This document shows positions 24,301-59,665 of a stretch of 64,000 nucleotides of DNA, piece after piece. How positions within the stretch are numbered: position 1 is the first letter of the stretch; every line of letters starts with the position of its first letter. Source of the stretch: Mastigias papua (taxonomy: Eukaryota; Cnidaria; Scyphozoa; Rhizostomeae; Mastigiidae); NCBI GenBank assembly GCA_964019165.1, contig OZ025270.1, positions 11,875,150 to 11,939,149 on the forward strand. Direction: 5' to 3'. Position numbers and translations under genes: made by a program. The notes under the pieces were generated by a model that was given only the letters and a program-made list of their open reading frames with translations, was not told the DNA's origin and searched no databases.

Positions 24301-27300
24301 TTACCTCGGACCTGTTTTGACCACGATGTAGTACTAGAAGTTCCTTGATAGTTCCTGCTCTTAATTGCTAGGACAGTCTTCTATATACGTTATGAATTAC
24401 TGTCACATGCATTACACAAAATACATGCGAATTTAACTGCAATGAATGAAACTGGCGTGTCTTATTATCCATTTTATGTACAAGCTCCTTAATTTGTGGG
24501 TCTTCGACATGTATGCTCTTTATAAAGTGGTTCCTTATACAAAGAGCGTAAGCTCAATCTTCAATTAATGTTGTCGGCTGTGGTTCAACACCTTGCGAGC
24601 AATTGTATACAATTGACTAGCGTCAAGCATTGGGTATTTCATACTGGTTATTTTACATCAATTGCTTATTTGCCTATGTTATATGACAGTTCAAGCTTTC
24701 TGTTGGTTTAATCGATTAATCAAGGAGCATATTTAACTTGTTTGTATTGATGCCACTGTATTTTTGTTTAAGATTTAACAGCATTGTACTTAGAACATTT
24801 AGAATTCGACGCTTCATTTGAACGGTATTTCCTGGCGTCGATTGCCTATGCAAGTTCAAGTATCGAGGCCTCAAGGATCAATCCTTGGGCCAATCCTATT
24901 CATCTTTTTAATCGATGATGTTCACTTGGTATTGGACAAATGCAAAATTCCTATGTATGCAGATGGCTCGGTGATATTCTTCTCGGCAAGATCAGTAGCG
25001 GCTGTTGAAGAAATCCTCAATCAAGAGGCAAACTTAGTTGGTAAATGGTTTATGAACAACAATCTAATACTGAATCTCAAAAAAGGTAAAACTGAACTTG
25101 TTATTTACGGTACATGTCAAAAGCTAGCGAAACAACCGTCGTGCAATGTCTCTTTGCATGGCACTCCGATAAACCAAACTACGAGCTACGAATATTTGGG
25201 AATCACCCTTGAAAAGCACCTAACAATGAGTATGCAAATTGATAAGACCTACAAAAGGGCCTTAAATCGGGTACAACTACCGCAACGAATTCGTCCCAAC
25301 ATCTCTCCACTTGTTGCAGAGAAAATATATAGTGCTATGATAAGGCCTGTGCTACTCTATTGCTATCCAGTTTACTTATGCGTAGGTGAAAGTGCCAAGA
25401 AAAAGTTGCAGTCGATCCAAGACCGAGCCAGTAAGATCATAGCTCCTACTAAGACCACGCTCCTGAAGATGGACACATTGTATCAAATCTGGAAAAACGA
25501 GTCTCAATCGTTGTGTTTAAGTCATTAAATGACTCTTGCCCTCCACCACTGCGAAACATATTTGTACGATTTGATCATGGCAAGAACACACGAGGAAACG
25601 GCTCGCGTCTTGTGTTACCAAAAGTTAAAACAGAAACTGGAAGAAAAACATTTGCCTTTCAAGGAGCAATGATTTTTAATGGATTGCCAACCGAACTTAT
25701 GAATGAACCTTATTTTGTAAACTTTAAACGGAAGATGGATACTCTAGGTTTTATATGAAAATCGTGTAATATCTTAGTTTTAAAAATTTTACGTTGTCAA
25801 AAGTTTCTTTAAACAGTACCCTTATTGATAGCAGTACTTTACATGTACTGAAAAAAAGGCCTATCCTGTATAAATATTCATTATTATTATTATTATTATT
25901 ATTGTTATTAGTCTACCAGTTACCTATTCTTTACCCACAAATGGTCTGCAGCGATGCAGGAAGAGGGAGGATCAGGAAGCTAGCTGCCTCTTATGCTCTT
26001 TCTAAAGGGGTTGGGGGAAACAGGAAGTGCCCCGTTCAGTTCCATTGTCTTTTCAGTTATTCTTGGATTCAATCTGATCGTATCTATGAATGAAAACCAA
26101 AGAGACAAGACAATGCTTTGTTTACAAGTTGTGCATTTGCATACTTTTCCATATTTGATTTAATTGACTGTCCTAGCTCATTGCTCTGTGTACATTACAA
26201 ACATGCCATGTCTACCAAGATCTTAATTCAGTGAAACACAACTGCGTTTGCTTTTTCTACCATATCATGGTATACACGCTTATGTAGAATCCCGAAGTAT
26301 TTAAAGAACTTATACTATTAAAGGAAAATTCACTAAGGAACTTTTCAATTTGAAAAATTCTTATAAAACCAGACAATCAAGAATTAGGAAGCTGGTTCCA
26401 TTCATTTGCAATCAAAACCGCCATAGATTGTTTGCTATGCTTGTGTTAAGTCCTTTATTTTTCATTGATATTACGTTACTGCCAAAACTAAAGACAAAAT
26501 TCAGGATTTGACTGTATTATATGTGTCTGTATCATTTTTATGGTACTAATTGCACGCTATGACTTAAGGAACTGTTACGAAACTTTTAATATTATAATTT
26601 GATCATTGGATGCCTTAAGCTAGGTTCCTTATAAAAAAATTGTGTATTATTGTTGGTAATATGCTCTCAAGTGCCGTGCTAAGAAAGTGTGCCCCCTGGT
26701 GCCCTGAAACGTACACGGCATACCTGATTGCCAGCCGAAATTTACTTACCGCTAAAACTCCTTGTATCTTTCTTACACTTTTGTGCTAAAACACCTATGA
26801 AGAAACCAAAAACTACTATGGTTCAAGTCACCATTCCAACCAAAATCAATGCTCACCAGGGACGTGCCAAAGTATGGGGTAGGGAGTACGATGCCCCCTA
26901 CTTTTTGCGAAAGTCGTCGGTAATCTTTTTGCTGATAAGTTGGTTAACGATCATGGCTTGTCGGTAATTATGATATCTTATTCAAATCTGTAAGCAAATT
27001 TCTTTTGCCACACCGTCCCCCTTCCTTCATGCATAAAGTTCAATATCCCATTGCTCCTTACTCGTACTAAAGCAGTTTTGAATATAACAATTTATTGTAT
27101 TGGCACATAAGCCTGTGTTTTAACCCTAAAGTTGTTTCTTTTTTCAGGTGTAGACAATGTGCCAACAATTTCTACTTCACTGAGGTATGCATCAAAGCGA
27201 CTGGTAGGTCATATCATCGAGGAAGAATGGATCCAATCCTTGAACGAGTGTTTTGAAGTGTGTTTGGCACTACCATTTTTAGCATGCTCCTCTATCAACT

Positions 27301-27419
27301 TTAGCAAGGAAAGGGATAATGGGCTTCACAGATGCGAAATAAACGAATATAAGGAAAGACAGTTCCCTCAAGATCTTACTACTACTAATGAATTTGTGTA
27401 CTATGAAGTTTATTGGTAA
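18377..27419 (+). CDS. Secreted protein with hemopexin-type repeats and a PAN/Apple domain
   Basis: Five exons: 18377-18425, 20973-21062, 21164-21390, 22026-22392 and 27148-27419; 334 codons, phases agree throughout. Exon 1 is a signal peptide (METEAFLLMLTFLAWQ) with donor GTGAGC. Exons 3-4 carry hemopexin-like repeats: MDAAYYDDLENKSYFYHNDR, then LPLDAVYKRN...GGRRYWMKG, then IIDAAMIINKRILLFGDELV...GYPRQF. Exon 5 is a PAN/Apple domain (RLVGHII, CFEVC, ACSSINF, HRCEIN, VYYEVYW). Hemopexin repeats form propellers that bind proteins or matrix; PAN domains bind proteins or glycans. No metalloprotease domain is present. An extracellular or matrix role is inferred. Exon 2 is the least certain: its acceptor (TATGATTAG) has a poor pyrimidine tract, and translation could instead start at the ATG at 20975, without a signal peptide. 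Other unseen exons are possible. A polyadenylation signal lies at 27683. Confidence 0.75.
22394..22826 (+). mobile_element. MITE family 1, copy B, at a splice donor
   Basis: Starts TACACGCTTTTTTAATAAGG one base inside the intron after the exon ending at 22392 and ends around AAAAAAAAGCAGACA. Shares GGAACC, GGCCTAGTTCC, AGTGCCATAAAA and GGTACAGACACATAT with copies C and E. Together with its flank to about 22900 it is inverted relative to 26172-26647. Confidence 0.65.
22897..22932 (+). repeat. Short interstitial telomeric repeat
   Basis: Five perfect TTAGGG units followed by TTAGGA and TTAG. TTAGGG is the telomere repeat of most non-arthropod animals. It lies exactly where the homology of a large inverted repeat ends. 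Confidence 0.9.
23341..24180 (+). mobile_element. MITE family 1, copy C, split by another element
   Basis: Begins TACGCGCTTTTTGTTTTATA, with GCTCAAGGTCTAGTTCC, AGTGCCATAAAAGTGGTACA and TTCTTTAAATATTTCGG in the same order as the other copies. It is interrupted by a second element at 23457-23884 and lacks the right terminal repeat. Confidence 0.6.
23457..23884. mobile_element. MITE family 2, nested in copy C, with TA duplication
   Basis: Left end CACTCATTTTTTTTAGGAAG, right end TTTTAAAAAAGTGAGTG, inverted with one mismatch over the first 13 bases, flanked by TA at 23455-23456 and 23885-23886. The 428-bp interior is AT-rich with repeated TTTCTTAAGTTTCTTAATT words and no coding frame. The TA target suggests a Tc1/mariner-type element. 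Confidence 0.75.
24250..24550 (+). mobile_element. MITE family 1, copy D
   Basis: Starts TACACGTTTATTTGTAAAGG, contains GGCCTAGTTCTTAAAGTCCC, and ends GGTTCCTTATACAAAGAGCG. A diverged member of the same family with both ends present. Confidence 0.6.
24800..25910 (+). pseudogene. Non-LTR retrotransposon fragment, RT C-terminal half
   Basis: The frame 24818-25528 gives RPQGSILGPILFIFLIDDVH, then MYADGSVIFF, SYEYLGITLEKHLTM and SIQDRASKI. It is the second half of a LINE reverse transcriptase with the catalytic YADD changed to YADG. Overlapping at 25513 a second frame holds the C-terminal tail (CPPPLRNIFVRF, then TGRKTFAFQGAMIFNGLP). The start at 24818 is not real; the copy is 5'-truncated. It ends in (ATT)n near 25880-25905. 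It lies in the last intron of the hemopexin/PAN gene. Confidence 0.8.
26172..26647 (-). mobile_element. MITE family 1, copy E, plus flank, inverted to copy B
   Basis: The reverse complement of 26273-26647 matches copy B (GGTTCCTTATAAAAAAATTG inverted, and TTAGTACCATAAAA). The match continues beyond the element to 26172 (GATCTTGGTAGACATGG, TACACAGAGCAATGAG). The shared unit is therefore larger than the MITE: a roughly 475-bp inverted repeat with about 3.3 kb between the arms. Confidence 0.65.
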
Positions 27420-27682
27420 CAAGTCAATTGCTGCATCCGCCCCTGGGCCTTGTAGTATTTGCTAGTTATTGGGAGATAACTAAAACTGGTCGGTAAATCT
27501 GAATCCACAGCTATCTTTGTTACAGAGCATATGTGTACGGACACGAGGTACTCTGTAGAATATGAGATATAAGAGGGTCATTGTCTCCCTTTAAATGTAC
27601 GCATCCAGAACTGAGTGGCCATTCATATAAGTCTATTCATGATTTAGTCTGAAGTTCTACCCTACTAGGACTGGCCGCAAAT

Positions 27683-27688
27683 AATAAA
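27683..27688 (+). promoter_or_regulatory. Candidate polyadenylation signal AATAAA
   Basis: First AATAAA after the hemopexin/PAN stop codon, about 265 bp downstream. Confidence 0.5.
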
Positions 27689-27973
27689 TTTTGCTAGCGC
27701 TTCATAGCTACTTTGGACCCCCTCCCCTAGGATAAAAAGGACATCTGACAATTTAAAGCTCCTGATCTTTGTATGAAATTCTGTTGATTTGTATACCTGA
27801 TACATATGATAATTTAGATTTATTATACTGTTCAAGAAATGTTGTTACGGTCTGATTAGTCGCTGCAGTAATCGGCTTCTCTGTCCCCTCTCCCTCTCTC
27901 TCCCTCTCTCTCTTCCACCCTCCTCTTTAGTTCCAGGTGTTCTTTGTAACCCGACGTTACTTTGTTCGCTGAA

Positions 27974-28617
27974 TACCTTATCGGTTAAAAAACGTTGGTT
28001 GTAAGTGACTAAAAATATGGCTAAGTGACTAAACTTTTAACCGATTAAAATTTCAGCCAAGAAAACTTTCAGCCGACAGCGACTTTCAACCGAATTTTTC
28101 CATCCGTTTTTTATCCGATATATTATCTAATCTTAAAAAATAATACATTTTTTGCTGTTCCGCAACATCGGATGATAAACCTACTGACCTATTTTGTCAC
28201 CATTAATTTGAAAATCGATATTTCTGCATACCCCAATTTACTGTTTTCAATAAATTCCGCCTAGTTGTACTTAAGGCGATAGGGAGTTCCATGGTCAGAA
28301 CTGATCATTTTGGGAAACTGGTTTATTCTAAAGCTACAAGCCTGTGACATCGATGCTTTTTACAGAACTAAAACAAATTTTTTCATAAAGTTATGGTTTA
28401 ATTTGGTAAAAATCTTCTTAATCACTCCATAACTCCTTTGATATTATACCATCTAAAAAATTATTGGCTAAAAAAAGTTGGTTGAAAGTTAGTAAGTTAT
28501 TGTATTTCAAATTGTTAGTCGGTTGTGACCAAAAAATTTGGTAAGTGACCAAACTTTCAACCGACTAAAATTTCGGCCAAGAAAACTTTCAATCGACTTT
28601 TTTTAACTGATAAGGTA
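27974..28617. mobile_element. MITE with TACCTTATCGGTTAAAAAA ends
   Basis: Left end TACCTTATCGGTTAAAAAAC; the inverted right end is TACCTTATCAGTTAAAAAAA. The interior repeats GGTTGAAAGT / ACTTTCAACCGA words, with two similar blocks near 28000-28090 and 28510-28600. No coding frame. It lies in the gap between the two converging PAN genes. Confidence 0.65.
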
Positions 28618-29351
28618 GCGTCTGAAATTAATGACCCTCTTGTTCTCGTACTCTTTCAAATAACCAATATTTGAACACCTGCCTTAGAGCTCTCTGTATT
28701 TTATGAGTCTCCGTCAGTAGTTACTTCGCAATGCAAAGTGAAGAAAAGAATTTCAAACATGTTTTGGTATACTACATGCAATGGTGTATACGTAAATTGG
28801 TAGCTGGGGGGGGGGATGGCTCTTATCCTGCAAGGATCTTTGTAGGGAAGTAAGAATTTAATACACGTATTTATCTAAAAACTGAGAATGTGATCGAGTT
28901 AAGAGCTGTGTTTGGTGGGGTAGCAGAATAATTTTTGAACGCATGGAGTAGTGTAAAAACATATACCATATTTAAGCATAAATGTAACCTTGTTTTACCG
29001 TTTTCCTTTGGTGGGGTAAAGAAAATTTGACTTAAGCAAATTGTGGGGTAAAGTTCTTTTGATGGCACAGAATACTTTCTCTTCAGTGCCTACTCTGGCC
29101 ATAAATAATGACCGCTCTTTTACTGCCATAAATTTAAGGTGTCCAGTTACAGGAAAAAGATTCCTCCTGGTGATTCCTGTTAAAAATTTAATCATTTATT
29201 ATATAGATATAAGTATCTCTTGTATACTATACAGCACACTAGCAGTGTGCATAGAGCAAAATATAATTATATTCAACTTGTCCTGCCTTAACAGGAATGT
29301 GTGGATTGCTTTAGGGCTAAGTATATCTTATCTGCTTTATTTCTTTGTGAA

Positions 29352-29357
29352 TTTATT
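29352..29357 (-). promoter_or_regulatory. Candidate polyadenylation signal AATAAA (minus strand)
   Basis: Plus-strand TTTATT, about 90 bp past the stop codon of the secreted PAN gene. Confidence 0.5.
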
Positions 29358-29444
29358 CAGCAGATGAATCAGGATATTCTGAAGGTTACGTTGTATGTAC
29401 TACAATGCTTGAAGATCAAAAATACTCATGGTGCTCAGATCCGC

Positions 29445-30613
29445 TTACGTACCACCAAACACATCATAGTAAATGTAGTTAGGATCAGTGATGTAGGCTT
29501 CTGGATCATCATCGACGGATTTACTATTCAGTTCACAGTTGTATGAAGATGTGTGTATTGTATGATTCATGGCCATGTTCAAAGAAACACAAATTGGCAG
29601 CATCTTCGTGCATTCTTTAAAGCATGAAGCAAGGGAAGTGACAGTCGTTTGCTTTTGTACATATCCTATCAGCCTTTTTCCTCTCTCCAAGTTATCTGAA
29701 AACATCTGTGGTGTGTCCATTGCTTCAAAAGTGTTAATCGTCGATGATGGTGCGTATTTGGGCATAGTTGAACTCGATACTGAAAACGAAGAATCGATGC
29801 CATGAAACAGAGAATCATATAGCGTAGAGTAGAGGCGGGCAATTATGTCTTCTATTGGACCACATGACCAGCAAACAATCTTGTGCAGGGTCCATACGGT
29901 CAAGAGAAATCAGGAAAAAACTGTGTTTTCAAGGATAGTCAGGAAAAGTCAGGGAAATTTATTGAAACTTTAAGAAAGTCAGGAAAATGTCAGGAATTTT
30001 TGTCATCCATGCAAATAGATTCTTTGGATCCCAATAGACAACTCTACATATTACACAGTTTTCAATATGCTTTGTTCCTGTTGGAGAAAGTAGTTGACAA
30101 GAGAGCTTTCTTTCTTTCATAAATTGGAAAAATGTGTTCGCTTCCATAGTTCTAAAAGATGGATCAGTCGTATCATTTGTAGCACTGGTTGGTCAGGAAA
30201 AATATTGTGTGTTTCTGATATGCAGTCAGAAAAAAGCACCTTCATTTTCCTTGATAAGTCAGGAAAAGTCAGGAAAGAATATCATGCTGGATGTGTATGA
30301 ACCCTGTATGTGGAGGGTCCGGGAAAAATCTGAGCTCAATTCTAAATCACGATAATTACATATTCTTTGTGGATGATGGGTGAATAAAAGTAGCTTCAAA
30401 ATAAAGGCAGCTTTAATCTATACAAGAGATGAAGTTGCAAAAATGTTTATTCTTATTTTCAATTATACTCTGACTAGCCGGTGAGAGTCAGGCAAAAATC
30501 TATATCTTAAAGGAACACTTACTACTTGACAGTACCGAAAGCAAATCACTGATACTTTCACCACGGATGCAACAAGTGCTCAAAATCACCAACAGTAAGA
30601 AAATCGGCTTCAT
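29445..30613 (-). CDS. Small secreted PAN/Apple-domain protein
   Basis: Two exons on the minus strand: 30613-30523 and 29779-29445, giving 141 residues. Exon 1 starts at ATG 30613 with a clear signal peptide (MKPIFLLLVILSTCCIRG) and ends in phase 1 at donor GTAAGT. Exon 2 follows acceptor TTCTTCGTTTTCAG and reads SSSTMPKYAP into a single PAN/Apple domain from GKRLIGYVQ: CFKECTKMLPICVSLNM, YNCELNS, YIYYDVFGGT, then stop. Four cysteines fit the PAN core. The domain aligns along its length with the last exon of the converging gene at 27148-27419 (RL[VI]G, SL..CF..C, C.S.N, CE[IL]N, YY[ED]V). Predicted secreted and probably adhesive or glycan-binding, but ligand and role are unknown. The intron holds a repeat element (29886-30306). 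Confidence 0.82.
29886..30306. mobile_element. Non-autonomous hAT-like repeat with GTCAGGAAAA motifs
   Basis: Begins CAGGGTCCATACGG and ends GTGTATGAACCCTG, inverted copies of each other. The interior has repeated GTCAGGAAAAGTCAGG near both ends and no coding frame. No clean 8-bp duplication was seen. It sits wholly inside the intron of the small PAN gene. Confidence 0.6.
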
Positions 30614-33600
30614 TGCAGTTGTTTTCTCTTTGCTTACTCTCTCAGTACAAATCACGATGCATCATATACAACTCAGAATTCAGGGTGCATGAATTCTTAT
30701 TCAAATGTATTTGACTGGTAACTCTGCGAGACTATATCGCGCAACTTGTTATTCAGTTCAAGGATACGATTGACTGTTTGGTTTTAGTAATCTCGCGTTT
30801 GTTTTATTGAACGGGGGGTAATTCTGAGCATTGAGCCAATAAATTTTGTCCATCTAGGCGTAAGTAAACTCTACGTAAATAAGCAATTAGGGAACGTATA
30901 AAGTAAGCTTGAGTCTATCGCCTTTAGTTACTCCACTTTCCGCTAGAGTTGCTTTATTATCATTATTATTATCGTTGTGCCGGTATCCATTCAGTACAGC
31001 TAAAACTAACCCATACTCATTATAAGCCATGGTAAAAATAAACATTTTTTGGGAGGGTAAATGCATATATGCGTAAAACAAGAAGAAACCATAACCAAGC
31101 GGTCAAGTAACTCATGGCAGCTCATGACACTTGCAGGGACGCCGGAGCACATTTTGAGAGGGGGGCTGGGGATAAGTTGCAAGTCCATATGGAAGTATGC
31201 AACAATGGAGGTAGCAGGGAGGCAGTAGGGGGTCAGGGGCGGAGCCCCTAGAAAAATTTTGCAATCCATGGGCTATAATTCAATGGGAAACGCCCAGTTT
31301 GAATATAGACATGCATCCAGTCTTGGTAGAAAACGGCAGATAAAATCATTGAAGTGTTGGTGAGAAAATTGAATAGACTTTACTGCTACTCTATAAAGAT
31401 TGTGACCAGGCCAGGTAAAATGATCAGGTAAAATGAGAGAGACATACGATAACCATAACCAAGTGGTCAACTAGCTCATGGCATTCCGGTGACACTTGCC
31501 TGCCTGCAATCCAGGTTGTATTGCAGTTGATTCATAATTACGAAGTGGCTAAAACGTTGTTTTGAAAGCGTGTAGAATTAGGGTGCCCTCTTTTTTTAAG
31601 TTGATATACAGACAACTACGTTAACACTCATCCAACAATAAACGTTTCCTCGCATTTTTCAAAAGTAAACGGGCGTGCTCCAAGACCATTTTCTGAGATT
31701 GCGGCCCCCAGACCCACCTCCACTACTAGCGTCGTGGATATGCATTTGATGTCCTTTTATAATGGTGACTAATGGAGTTCAGGCACAACAAAGCTACAAG
31801 TCTGAGTATACAAAGACGATTCAACTATTGGGGTCTTGTAAACAGGAATGTAGCGGAAATAAATAGGTTGCATATTCAGTTGTAACAGCAGTATTATTGT
31901 TAAAGGAAACTATGCTATGAATCTTCAGGGTTGCTGAAATTTGGTCACCTTGTGTCATTCTAGAAAGGTTAAGAAGGGGGCTGCCATGAAAACTACCCTT
32001 ACGAACGCCTATAGTCACACTCAGTAGTTCATTTAAACTGTGAAATTTAAATACATGCAAGGTTATAGGACTTGATGGGGTAAAACAGGTGACCTGAGCT
32101 GGGGTATAGGACCATTTTGCAAACTTAATGACTCATGGCCTCTCTTACATACCTAATTTATGCAATTTTTAATAGAGAGGTATCGTACCAAAGTAACAAA
32201 GATGGCACTTTGCTCTTTCGCGACCATGAGTCTCTAATGATAATAATGCAAACGGTCACTTTTACCGTTTCAACCGCAGTTATCCATTTTACCCCAATAG
32301 GCCCTACATAAGGTAAACATATTTAACGTAAAAAATATATATAGAGTCTCTGTAACGGATTGATTCATACTATTAAGCTAGGAGCTCGCCAGATTAGCAT
32401 ACGCTATTGGAAATGGCCCCCTAAACCTCTCCTCATCTTAACAAGCGGGCAAAGCTCCCTGAGTCTCCTTCCACGGCACCCTTGAGCACAAATGCAATTA
32501 AAGTTTGGTTGATACCATTGTAGTAGTGATATAAAGAATGTTGGCATACTACAGACAAAACACTGTCCTAGTCTTTTAGGACAAGTTTCCAAATAATTTG
32601 GTGGATATATATAACTGAAAAGCTCTCCCTGTTCCACTCTGGTACTACAAAAGTTTTTGAATTTGACTGAAAGATAAGAAAATAATTTTCTTAGTGTATA
32701 CCCCCTGACTCCAATTAAAACATTACCTACAGGAGCAATTTCTATGTACTACCTGTTGGTATTACTGCAAATGTCAGCATGGTAGGACTGTGCTAAAACT
32801 TGCATTATTAAATGAAATAACCACATAGACTATAAACAAATTTCTATCACAACACACAAACAAACAAATAACACTACAAGAATTACTCAAATTCCTTTGG
32901 AAGACTTAATGAAATCAAAGCCTCATTGTGCATACAAATAGTGGAAAGGGAGTTAACATCAATGTTAACATCTATCGCTAAAATGAAAGAAAACCATAAG
33001 ACTAATGCCTAGTTAAATCTCATAATTCCAAGGTCTGCTATACTTTTACTTCGCTTTCAACAGGAATATCCAAACTACGACCCACAATCCATGTTTCAAT
33101 AGCGTGCAGCAAATTCCAACAATGTGATTAAATATGGACGTAATGAATAGGAAATTCAACTGTTGCCAATCCTCTTCCTGGTTAATGCGGGAGAAATGGA
33201 AGAGATCCTAAAATAAGAGCTTATTCAGTAAAATATTTTTCAGAAGAGACAACGTCAGCTTCTCTCCTGCTTAAATTAAACGATAGTTTGGATAATGACA
33301 AGTACCCTCCAATCATAAGCAACTCAAGACGATTAATAAGCCCTATTGGCTTACCATACAATAGTGAAGAAAATTGTCTTTCTTTAATTTGAACAAAAGC
33401 AGACTGAACACCATAATGATGGGTAGCCACTAGTACGCACAGCCCAACAGACAGAATAAAACATGTTTCCATAAGCAGCAGGAAGAAAGGCAATACAGTA
33501 AGAGAATAACCACCTCTTTTGTGCAAAAACAATAATTTAAAATGAATTGTGATTCGGCCATAGGACAACATCTTATTATAAGTCCAGAATGCGCCAAACC

Positions 33601-35839
33601 ATATGCAGACAATACTTTTCGGATCATTGGGTAAACAAGGTCGTCCTTTTTAGGACTCAATACCCAATCTTGTGTAAACAAAACGAGTTTATTTTCTCAC
33701 TTGGACTCTTCAAGTAAACAATGGTGAATAGGTGCCAAGTGCCAAATCATAGGGCCAACTAGACTCTTTTTTCATCAAATACTTTCGGTTCACCTTTCGA
33801 TTGTTATCCCACGTTTCATAATCTGACGAGTGAAAGACGAAAAAAGCTTTCAGTATGTCTAAAAAATGCTGCGGCTTTTTCCTTTTGTAGGTAGCCAGTA
33901 AAGTCCTTCATGTCTCAATAGATAGGTTTTCTCCGATCTATCAGCCACAGTGTATACTGTGTTCCAAAATACAGCATATTATTGCTCCCAGGGGGATGAT
34001 TTTCTGCAGATTATAGAAATGCATGCACTTACAGACATCATTTTGTTTAAATGTAGCAATGTATTCACGTATCAATATGTTACATGTAGTGTGTGGCCTG
34101 GTTCCATTTTATTTTTTCTGCATTTGGCCTTCACCAAGAAAACTTTAGACAACCCTGGCTTACAAGTATGCAGGCATTGTGTGTCCGTGCGTACAAAGAT
34201 TGCAAAGTCGACGGTGGCTTTTGTGCATATAATCTTTCTATTGATAAAAAGATACGAATTTTAACAATGACATTCAGGATCTGTCTCAAGAAGGTGAAAG
34301 CCTTAATTGTCCCTTTTGTTCCTTTTGTGAATAAAGGCTTTGAAAATGGCTGTGTAGCCTCTGATAAGAATGGCTATGGGTTTGCAAAGCAATGATTAAT
34401 ATGTGCTTACATGTATTGAAGTATCTGAAAGTTCATTTCTCTTATTTTTTAGATCTAGTTTGCCCTCTACAGTATGGTGTTTTTTACAGTGGCAGTTTTC
34501 ATGACATTAAGTGGCAGATGAAATTTATAAAAGTTTGTGCTGTAGAAAGGTTTTTAAATAGCTTTTTAAATAATGGTCTAGATGCAAGACAGGAGGAGTT
34601 GATTCTGACCAACTTGATATAATCAAGATAATTGAATACGGCAAGGTCCGAACAATGATAGAGACTCTTGTTATTGAAATTGAATTAAATCCATGTGACT
34701 GTACTTTTTGTTTCTATGACTACAGTATAAGCAGATGGAAACCACGTCTTGTTGCAGTAATTTTTCAGTTTCGATTCGGATAATAACAATAAGATGATAA
34801 TAATAATAATTACTATTATTATACTCACAATTGGGCTTTATAAAGCCTTGCACTTGCACACCCCATCCCATACTTGTGATGGACATTGAACTTCATATGA
34901 AATTATATTGTGATGGCGGCAAAGTCTGTCTGTCTTTACGGATGTTTCGACTTTTCCAATTTCTTTCGACACGTTCATTAAAAGTTGACTTAAAGTAGGA
35001 TGACATAAATTGACTTCAACCTGGACGAAATAATCTGTTTATTTGAGAACTAAGCGTTTCGACTCGTCCATGAACAATCATCATTATGGGGTAGGAACAA
35101 ATGAACTAGGAGCTTATTTAGACATGAAGTTCAAAACGTCCGAAGGACGGAAGTGCTAATGGACTAAGTGAAATTAATGAAATGGATGTAAAGTAAAAAT
35201 GAAACTGACAACTAGAAAAGGATATAGAGAATGGAAGAGTTTCATGTCTTTATAAGCTCCAATTTCACTTATTCTCATCCGTACTGATGATGGCTTAAGG
35301 ATGAGTCAGAGCGATGAGGACTTTAAATTCACAGATTATGTCAACATAGGTTGAACCACTTCATTACCTCTTAATTCAAGTCAACTTTTCACGAACGTTT
35401 GAAAAGAAAATGCAGATGTTTAAGCATCTTTACAGAATAAGAAGTGTCTCTATTTTGATCGCCATTCATATTTTAATATGCAATCGCTGTAGACCTGCAG
35501 TGCCTTTTCCCACTTTCATTGTGCAAAATAATTTCATTTTTGTCAATATGATACGAAGTAATATCGATTATTGATTTCTCCCAAATTAGCCGGAACATTT
35601 CTAAATTGATCAAGTACTGTGACTTTTAATGCAATAGCTTTTTAGCTTTTTAATGTGGTACTTCTCGGTCACCAATTTCAGTCCTGAGTTTAAGCAAACG
35701 GTTATGGATGACGTAATCCATAGTGACATCTAGCGTCACCTACGTTTGACGTGGATGAACGTGGACGCTTGGTATCCCATGATGCGTTGGTTAGTTCAGT
35801 TGTTGCACAGAGGCCGGACTTCTGGTATGCTAATGCAAA
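30614..35839. other. Intergenic, PAN gene to TM9SF2
   Basis: The two genes are divergent. The stretch near 31140-31470 resembles a repeat also present at 62496-62850 (shared AGAAAACGG[CT]AGAT and TCATTGAA). A repeat at 33655-33890 recurs at 37650-37895. An AAT-rich run lies near 34795, and two motifs near 35045-35095 (minus) and 35290-35330 (plus) look like dispersed repeats. Open frames at 33221-33681 (minus) and 34093-34395 (plus) match nothing I recognise. The TM9SF2 promoter should lie just left of 35840; no TATA box was evident. Confidence 0.45.
33655..33890 (+). repeat. Dispersed repeat, copy 1
   Basis: Direct copy of 37650-37895: shared TCTCACTTGGACTC, TCAAGTAAACAATGGTGAATA and TTCAGTATG or CCAGTATG words. 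A shorter third piece is at 8730-8790. All three contain a CTGA(T/C)GAGTG motif. Confidence 0.65.

Positions 35840-59665
<23,826 letters not shown>

Noticed and set aside
24818..25528. Intact reverse transcriptase gene
   Set aside because: The catalytic YADD is YADG, the 5' half of the RT is missing and the tail is in another frame, so it is a dead LINE copy.
28871..29195. Extra coding exon of the small PAN gene downstream of its stop
   Set aside because: The PAN frame ends cleanly at 29445 with an AATAAA on the minus strand 90 bp later; the downstream frame has no recognised homology.
33221..33681. Minus-strand hydrophobic ORFs
   Set aside because: No recognisable family, no supporting splice sites or neighbours; likely chance frames.
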